DNA from: Nitrospirota bacterium
GTDB lineage: Bacteria > Nitrospirota > Thermodesulfovibrionia > Thermodesulfovibrionales > SM23-35
Reading direction: 5' to 3'
NCBI GenBank assembly: GCA_040754395.1
Contig: JBFMCL010000017.1
Coordinates: forward strand, 1-64,000
DNA length: 64,000 nt
How positions within the stretch are numbered: the first letter of the stretch is position 1; each line of letters opens with the position of its first letter. The notes beneath the pieces are model-generated. The model saw only the letters and a program-made list of their open reading frames with translations, made no database searches and was not told the DNA's origin. This document shows positions 58,777 to 64,000 of the stretch, one piece after another. The position numbers were made by a program, and so were the translations under genes.

Positions 58777-61203
58777 ATGGAAAAAACTGATCTTAGTCAC
58801 TATGCTGTCCCTCTCGATAAACTTCGCTGGATCTGTGCTGAAGATCTGTTTCAGTTCGAATGTACTTCTGATATCGAGCCTCTCAAGGAGTTTATCGGTC
58901 AGGCAAGGGCAATGGATTCCATCAATTTCGGCCTTGCGGTGGAAAGGCCCGGATATAACCTGTTTCTTACCGGACTTACGGGAACAGGGAAGGCGACAAC
59001 GGTGAAGGCACGTTTGCAGAAATATATAGAGGGAAGAGAAGCGCAGGGCATTACATGGCAGATTAACGACTGGTGTTATGTATTCAATTTCCCTTCTCCT
59101 GACCAGCCGAGGGTGCTCGGACTGCCGCAGGGGCTGGGAAAGCAGTTCAGCAGCAGCATGGATGAACTGGTGAAGAGACTGAGGCAAGAAATCCCGAAGA
59201 CTTTCGGCAGCGAGGAATATAACAAGAAAAAACAGGAAATAATGGAAGCGCACCAGAAGCAATATCAGGAGGCTATGGATTCCCTTGACCAGGAGACTTC
59301 TGAAAAAAATCTCATGGTGCAGATTTCCCCTATGGGCGCAGCAGTCGTTCCGCTGGTGGAGGGGAAACCGATGGCAAGGGATGAATTCCTTAAACTGCCT
59401 GACACGGAAAGAGCAAAAATCGAGGCTGAACGCCTGTCGATGATGAAGAAGGTTGAAGCGACCTATTCGCGTTTTAAGGATCTGGAAAAAGAGACCGGAG
59501 AAAAAATGAGGGACAATGACATGAAGGCGGGCGAATTCGCGATTTCCGGACCTTTTGAGGAAATGTTCGCACGATATGCAGAATACCCCGAGGTCTTGGC
59601 TTTCCTCAAAGAAGCGAAGGAATATACCCTTAAAAAGCTTGATTTATTTGTGCAGCCGCAAATGCAGCAGCCCCCTGTGTTTACTCCCGCGCAGCAGGCA
59701 GACCCGTTCATGGCCTACAAAGTAAATGTATTTGTAGATAACAGCAAGGCTGCCGGCCCCCCGATCATTTCTGAATCCAACCCGAACTGGTTCAACATGT
59801 TCGGGAAAACGGAAAGAAAAGCCCTGATGGGAACGTATATCAGTGACCACACCATGATTAAGGCAGGTGCTGTCCAGATGGCAAACGGCGGATACCTGAT
59901 CCTCAATATCAGGGATGTGTTGCTGAACCAGGGGGTATGGGAGGGTCTGAAGCGGGTTATCAGGACCAAGGAAGTCAGGGTGGAGGACCCCTGGGAGCAG
60001 TTCGGGTTCTTCGGTCCGCAGGGAATGAAAGCCCAGCCAATGCCCATTGACTTCAAAATCATCGTTATGGGGGATGATTCCCTTTACCAGTTGCTGACAA
60101 TGTATGATGAGGATTTCTGGGAAATGTTCAAGGTCAAGGCGGACTTTGATTCCCAGATGCAGCGCACGACAGACAATCTCATGTCGTATGCATGCTACAT
60201 ACGCAATTGCTGCGATACTGAAAAGCTCCTTCCGTTTGACCGTTCCGGCGTTGCGAGGGTTATCGAGTATGCGGCCAGGGCAGCTGGCGACCAGGAAAAG
60301 CTGTCTGCGCGTTTTGGCCCGCTGAAGGATGTGCTGGTCGAGGCCGATTACTGGGCACGGGAATCTCAAAGCGAGAGAATTACCGGAGAACATGTAGAAA
60401 AAGCGATCAAAGAGAAGATCTACCGGCTGGATCTGATAGCTGAACGCGTGCGCCGGATGATAGAGGAAGGGACGATCATGGTGGACGTTGAAGGAGAGGT
60501 TGTGGGGCAGGTAAACGGTCTCTCGGTGTATGATCTCGGCATATTCAGTTTCGGGCGGCCAAACCGGATTACCGCAAAAACCTTTCTCGGAAAGCGCGGG
60601 GTGATCAACATCGAGCGCGAGTCCCAGCTCAGCGGCCGGATCCATGACAAGGGGGTGCTGATCCTGTCCGGCTATCTGGGGTGGAAATATGCCCAGGACA
60701 AGCCAATGACCCTCTCTGCGAGTGTCTGCTTTGAGCAGTCCTACTCGGGTGTGGAAGGAGACAGTGCTTCCTCTACAGAGCTTTATGCGATTCTGTCGAG
60801 CCTTGCGGGTATTCCCGTCAGGCAGAACATTGCGGTTACCGGTTCCGTGAATCAGAAAGGAGAGGTCCAGCCAATCGGGGGTGTGAACCACAAGATAGAG
60901 GGGTTTTTTGACATATGCAAGGCGAGGGGGCTGACAGGCCAACAGGGGGTCATGATTCCTCACCAGAACATTCGCAACCTGATGTTGCGTGAAGAGGTGG
61001 TAAAGGCTGTGCAGGAGGGACGGTTTCATATTTATGCGGTAAAGACCATTGAAGAGGGGTTTGAGGTCCTGACCGGCGTACCATCAGGGCAGAAAAAACC
61101 GGACGGGACGTATCCTGAAGGCACGGTAAATTTTCTGGTAGACAGGCAGCTGAATGAGTTCGCGGGAAAGATGAAGGCATACCGTGTGTCCGAAGAAGAA
61201 TAA
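58777..61203 (+). CDS. Lon-related putative ATP-dependent protease
   Basis: The 808-residue protein belongs to the Lon-related family with an AAA domain containing a long insertion. Walker A is FLTGLTGTGKATTVKARL near residue 68. A helical insertion (about 120-270) follows, with the Walker B/sensor region at ILNIRDVLLNQGVWEGLKRVI and PIDFKIIVMGDDSLY. The C-terminal Lon protease domain has the catalytic Ser in EGDSASSTELYAILSSLA and the Lys in IGGVNHKIEGFFDICK. No N-terminal substrate-binding domain is present. A possible -10 TATAAT lies at 58740-58745, and GGAGGAGG precedes the start. Confidence 0.92.
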   Translation: MEKTDLSHYAVPLDKLRWICAEDLFQFECTSDIEPLKEFIGQARAMDSINFGLAVERPGYNLFLTGLTGTGKATTVKARLQKYIEGREAQGITWQINDWCYVFNFPSPDQPRVLGLPQGLGKQFSSSMDELVKRLRQEIPKTFGSEEYNKKKQEIMEAHQKQYQEAMDSLDQETSEKNLMVQISPMGAAVVPLVEGKPMARDEFLKLPDTERAKIEAERLSMMKKVEATYSRFKDLEKETGEKMRDNDMKAGEFAISGPFEEMFARYAEYPEVLAFLKEAKEYTLKKLDLFVQPQMQQPPVFTPAQQADPFMAYKVNVFVDNSKAAGPPIISESNPNWFNMFGKTERKALMGTYISDHTMIKAGAVQMANGGYLILNIRDVLLNQGVWEGLKRVIRTKEVRVEDPWEQFGFFGPQGMKAQPMPIDFKIIVMGDDSLYQLLTMYDEDFWEMFKVKADFDSQMQRTTDNLMSYACYIRNCCDTEKLLPFDRSGVARVIEYAARAAGDQEKLSARFGPLKDVLVEADYWARESQSERITGEHVEKAIKEKIYRLDLIAERVRRMIEEGTIMVDVEGEVVGQVNGLSVYDLGIFSFGRPNRITAKTFLGKRGVINIERESQLSGRIHDKGVLILSGYLGWKYAQDKPMTLSASVCFEQSYSGVEGDSASSTELYAILSSLAGIPVRQNIAVTGSVNQKGEVQPIGGVNHKIEGFFDICKARGLTGQQGVMIPHQNIRNLMLREEVVKAVQEGRFHIYAVKTIEEGFEVLTGVPSGQKKPDGTYPEGTVNFLVDRQLNEFAGKMKAYRVSEEE

Positions 61204-61206
61204 AAA

Positions 61207-61977
61207 ATGCAATCGCGCACTATATGCAACGAGACCGGGGCATGCAACGCTGTGAAATATCTGGGCGGAATAATTGTTTTTGCAGTTCCGATCCTTTTGC
61301 TGTTTCTCTGCCCTGCCTCCGCGTTATCTGAAGTCTTTGTGCATGATATGATCGCACGGAAGGGCGAAGAAGTCATGCTGAAGGCAGTGACAAGAGGGAA
61401 GTTTTTCCGCAAAGGGGGAGTGGTTGCCGAGTTTATCGTCAACGGGAGATCAGTCGGAAAAAACCTCTCCGGAGGCGACGGCGTTGCATTCAGGCAATTC
61501 AGACCGTCAGCGGCCCGAAGGTATTCCATCACCGTCAAGACCGCTTCGGAAGAAGACAGGGGCATTCTTCTTGTTCTTGAAAAAGGGGATCGCATCATTT
61601 TTGTCGACGTTGAGGCAGCGTTGCTGGAGGGCACGTTTTCTCAAAAACCGAGGAGGGGGAGTCAGGAAATAATTGCACAGCTCTCCAAAAGATTCCCCGT
61701 TGTTTTTCTCCAGACAGGCATGCTCAACGAAAGAGCGATCAAGTCGTGGCTGAAAGAAAACGGGTTCAGGGCATTGCCGGTCATCCCGTGGGATCAGGGA
61801 AGAATTTTTCATGAGATAAGGGAAAAGGGAATAGGTATTCACGCAATAATAGGAAGCAGCATGGTAATCGAATCCGCAGGGGAACATGCCCCGAAGGCAT
61901 TCAGTTTCGGGGATGCAGAGAATGCACAGGCGGTCAAGTCCTGGCAGGAGATCGGGAGGAAGCTGAAAAAACAGTAG
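61207..61977 (+). CDS. Secreted protein with a HAD/LNS2-like C-terminal domain
   Basis: The 256-residue frame starts 3 bases after the Lon-related gene. The N-terminal hydrophobic stretch (GGIIVFAVPILLLFLCPASALS) is a signal peptide. A GTG at 61252 would give a more ordinary one. Residues about 45-125 look like an immunoglobulin-like beta domain. The rest (IIFVDVEAALLEGT, RFPVVFLQTGMLNERAIKSWLKENGF, IPWDQGR) resembles LNS2/HAD-like phosphatase folds, but the first motif reads DVEAAL and lacks the DxD nucleophile pattern. Catalysis is doubtful. Confidence 0.62.
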   Translation: MQSRTICNETGACNAVKYLGGIIVFAVPILLLFLCPASALSEVFVHDMIARKGEEVMLKAVTRGKFFRKGGVVAEFIVNGRSVGKNLSGGDGVAFRQFRPSAARRYSITVKTASEEDRGILLVLEKGDRIIFVDVEAALLEGTFSQKPRRGSQEIIAQLSKRFPVVFLQTGMLNERAIKSWLKENGFRALPVIPWDQGRIFHEIREKGIGIHAIIGSSMVIESAGEHAPKAFSFGDAENAQAVKSWQEIGRKLKKQ

Positions 61978-62035
61978 TTGCGGAATACCGGACCCACATT
62001 TGACAGAACCCGGACGAAAGCGAAATAATTGAACT

Positions 62036-62962
62036 ATGGAAAGACGGTATAATTCGTTCGGCGCATATATAAAAAAGCGCTTCGGTGCCACCGTGTACAA
62101 GGTGAATGTTGATGCAGGGTTTACCTGTCCCAACAGGGACGGTACTGTGGGAACATCAGGCTGTATTTACTGCAACAATGACAGTTTCAGGCCGAATTCC
62201 TGCAGGCCGACTCTTTCGGTGCGTGCACAGATCGCCAACGGCATCGCATACATCCGGAAAAGATACAAGGCACAGAAATATCTTGTGTACTTTCAGCCAT
62301 ATACCAACACGTACGCTCATGTTGACGAACTGGAGCGACTTTACCTCCAGGCTTTGTCAGATCCCTCTGTGATCGGTCTTGCGATAGGGACAAGGCCTGA
62401 CGCGGTGGACTCCGAAAAGATAGCCCTTCTGCAGTCGCTTGCGGAAAAATATTTTATCCTGATCGAATACGGCATGCAGTCAATGCATGACAGGACCCTC
62501 GAATTCATCCGCCGCGGTCACGACTACAATTCATTTCTGGACGCAATAGCACTGACAAAGAACCGGGGGATATCTGTCGGCGCGCACATCATTGTCGGAT
62601 TTCCCACTGAAACAAGGGATGAGATGTTTTTGATGGCAGATGAACTTTCCTGTCTCCCCATCGGGTTTCTTAAAATACATCAGCTCCAGGTCATTAAAGA
62701 CACACCTTTGGAAATCATTTACAGGAAAAGCCCTTTCCCTGTGTTTGCATATGATGAATACCTTGATTTTGTGACGGAATTCCTCGAAAGGCTTTCTCCC
62801 GGAATAGTCCTCCAGCGGCTTTTTGCGACAGCCCCTGACGCGATCCTTATCGCTCCCAGGTGGGGGAAAAGCAGGCAGGAGATGCTGCGGGATATCGAAA
62901 AGACAATGGAGGACAGGAATACCTTTCAGGGCAAAAAGCTGAAAATTCCCACAAGGGCATAA
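62036..62962 (+). CDS. TIGR01212-type radical SAM protein (YhcC-like)
   Basis: The 308-residue protein matches the YhcC family. It has FGATVYKVNVDAGFTCPNRDGTVGTSGCIYCNN (cluster cysteines in CPNRDG...GCIYC), LVYFQPYTNTYA, GLAIGTRPDAVD, EYGMQSMHDRTLEFIRRGH and HIIVGFPTE. These proteins are uncharacterised radical SAM enzymes related to the Elp3/oxygen-independent groups. It begins at ATG 62036, 58 bases after the upstream gene. Confidence 0.92.
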   Translation: MERRYNSFGAYIKKRFGATVYKVNVDAGFTCPNRDGTVGTSGCIYCNNDSFRPNSCRPTLSVRAQIANGIAYIRKRYKAQKYLVYFQPYTNTYAHVDELERLYLQALSDPSVIGLAIGTRPDAVDSEKIALLQSLAEKYFILIEYGMQSMHDRTLEFIRRGHDYNSFLDAIALTKNRGISVGAHIIVGFPTETRDEMFLMADELSCLPIGFLKIHQLQVIKDTPLEIIYRKSPFPVFAYDEYLDFVTEFLERLSPGIVLQRLFATAPDAILIAPRWGKSRQEMLRDIEKTMEDRNTFQGKKLKIPTRA

Positions 62963-63045
62963 AAAGGTACTATGCTGGTGTTATCCGGGTCCGGTGATAC
63001 GCATTCCAGGCGGGTGAAGAGATTCCCCGGGAAAAAAACCCTCTC

Positions 63046-63501
63046 ATGAAACCACTTATTGCAGTGATCGGTGGAAGAGAGACCGAAGCATCACTCCTCA
63101 GAGAGGCTGAAGAGGTTGGCAGAATGATTGCTCTGCGGGGAGCGTATCTTGTATGCGGCGGACTGGGGGGAGTAATGGAGGCTGCTTCACGGGGAGCAAA
63201 GTCAGCAGGAGGACTGACTGTCGGAATCCTTCCGCAGAACGACGCAAAGGAAGCAAATCAATTCGTAGATATTCCCATCGCAACCGGGCTCGGGATAGGC
63301 AGGAATGTCATCATTGCACGCGCTGCAGATGCATTGATTGCGGTCGGCGGCGAATACGGCACTCTTTCAGAGATCGCATTTGCATTGCAGATAGGCAAGC
63401 CGGTTGCAGGTATCAGGACATGGGATATTAAGGGGATTCTGCATGCTCAAAATGCTGACGAGGCAGTCAGGAAGGTGTTCGGACTCATCGAATCTCAGTG
63501 A
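63046..63501 (+). CDS. LOG/TIGR00725-type Rossmann protein
   Basis: The 151-residue protein has the lysine-decarboxylase-like/LOG motifs: AVIGGRE at the start, YLVCGGLGGVMEAASRGAKSAGG (nucleotide-binding loop), GIGRNVIIARAADALIAVGGEYGTLSEIAFAL. Relatives hydrolyse nucleoside monophosphates or act as Moco-carrier-like proteins. The exact PGGxGT motif of true LOG enzymes is GGEYGT here, typical of the TIGR00725 group. Substrate unknown. Confidence 0.87.
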   Translation: MKPLIAVIGGRETEASLLREAEEVGRMIALRGAYLVCGGLGGVMEAASRGAKSAGGLTVGILPQNDAKEANQFVDIPIATGLGIGRNVIIARAADALIAVGGEYGTLSEIAFALQIGKPVAGIRTWDIKGILHAQNADEAVRKVFGLIESQ

Positions 63502-63599
63502 ATAAGAATTTTCCGTGATCTGTCCCTTCTTATCAACCCTGCAGGCCTGCATGAACGGGTCATGATAACGCGAATTCGCCTGTCCGCAAAGGAAAGCGG

Positions 63600-64000
63600 T
63601 TACTCTTTTTTTCTGGCATACCCGATCTTCCGGAGAGCTTCCTCCACTTCTCCCAGAATGGAGGGGTCATCTATGGTGGACGGAACGGTATACGGCTGGG
63701 CATCAGCAATCTTTCTCATGGTGCTCCGGAGTATCTTGCCCGAGCGTGTTTTCGGAAGCCTCGCCACTACCACTGCTTCCTTAAAGCAGGCAACAGGGCC
63801 GATCTCGTTCCGTATCATCTGGACCAGTTCCTTTTTCAGTTCCTCTTCCCCTCTGACAACCCCTGACTTCAGGACGACCAGTCCGACAGGGAGCTGTCCC
63901 TTGAGCGTATCATGCGCGCCGATAACCGCGCACTCAGCAATATCCTCATGCTGGGCTACGACTTCTTCCATGGAGCCGGTTGAAAGTCTGTGGCCGGCGA
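63600..64000 (-). CDS. Acetyl-/propionyl-CoA synthetase, C-terminal part (gene runs off the window)
   Basis: About 133 residues of the C-terminal domain of an AMP-forming acyl-CoA synthetase are visible. GHRLSTGSMEEVVAQHEDIAECAVIGAHD contains the hinge region. LKGQLPVGLVVLKSG follows, and KTRSGKILRSTMRKIADAQP holds the catalytic Lys. The VPSTIDDPSIL ending is closest to propionate-CoA ligase/ACSS-type enzymes. The gene is cut by the window edge at its 5' side. Confidence 0.88.
   Translation of the reverse strand, partial: AGHRLSTGSMEEVVAQHEDIAECAVIGAHDTLKGQLPVGLVVLKSGVVRGEEELKKELVQMIRNEIGPVACFKEAVVVARLPKTRSGKILRSTMRKIADAQPYTVPSTIDDPSILGEVEEALRKIGYARKKE

Noticed and set aside
59644..61029. 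461-residue minus-strand frame
   Set aside because: It is antisense to the Lon-related protease gene. Its length follows from codon bias of the real gene.
1..64000. CRISPR arrays, rRNA and tRNA genes, prophage
   Set aside because: No regularly spaced repeats, T-loop GGTTCGA signatures in intergenic DNA, rRNA-like stretches or phage structural genes were seen. A tRNAscan-SE and Infernal run would be decisive.

Overview
The window looks like a chromosome segment of a Gram-negative, probably anaerobic bacterium of a Nitrospirota- or Desulfobacterota-like lineage. This is inferred from the KDO-phosphate phosphatase gene, the chain pheA-hisC-aroF-tyrA-aroA-cmk-ispH-rpsA-sppA-ihf, a Lon-related protease, many PAS/GAF signalling proteins and a selenopeptide locus. 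No rRNA, tRNA or CRISPR array was seen. Genes are dense and most are housekeeping. LAYOUT: 1-1211 holds insertion-sequence debris (truncated IS256-type transposase, two IS-end-like modules) and the 3' remnant of an slyD-like gene. 1335-6222 holds a YjbQ protein and the pstSCAB-phoU phosphate operon behind an 11-bp-periodic Pho-box array. 6239-14270 is mixed: LolA-like secreted protein, Smr protein, Ap4A phosphorylase-like HIT protein, nitroreductase, a large receiver/PAS/GAF/GGDEF/EAL protein, and a DNA-repair-type radical SAM protein. THE MOST UNUSUAL LOCUS is 15329-17386. A 63-codon lipoprotein-like reading frame at 15477 really continues through two in-frame UGA codons (15660, 15723), both in the context Ser-Ser-UGA-Ala-Gly, to a TAG at 15741. 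Each UGA is followed at nearly the same distance (21-22 nt) by a hairpin with stem top GTGC/GCAC and a 5-nt loop starting AG, which fits bacterial SECIS elements. Directly downstream lies a radical SAM/SPASM maturase. The pair fits the SbtA/SbtM ('selenobiotic') type of selenocysteine-containing modified peptide. Class II photolyase, a flavin-binding PPOX-fold protein and a tiny Cys-rich protein follow. 19723-29362 is a co-directional block of aromatic amino acid and core genes with overlapping or near-overlapping starts. 29815-37217 carries a CobA-HemD fusion, a three-gene membrane glycosylation unit (PAP2-GT39 fusion, DPM1-like GT2, flippase-like protein), a SixA variant and a beta-CASP nuclease. 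37304-41860 contains a STAS/HATPase protein and a STAS-like winged-helix protein separated by an orphan GroES and an AT-rich type II restriction-modification island. 42009-51463 carries RmuC, a methyltransferase, a 28-residue histone-H1-like peptide with its own promoter and GNRA terminator, a queC operon, and a lipid/KDO operon ending in two unusual membrane proteins. 51837-58619 appears to be a regulatory circuit: a PAS/GAF histidine kinase and an NtrC-type regulator lie next to a receiver-HEAT-four-helix-bundle operon, which has a sigma-54 promoter and an upstream palindromic enhancer. 58777-64000 ends with a Lon-related protease, a secreted HAD/LNS2-like protein, a YhcC-type radical SAM protein, a LOG-like protein and a partial acyl-CoA synthetase.
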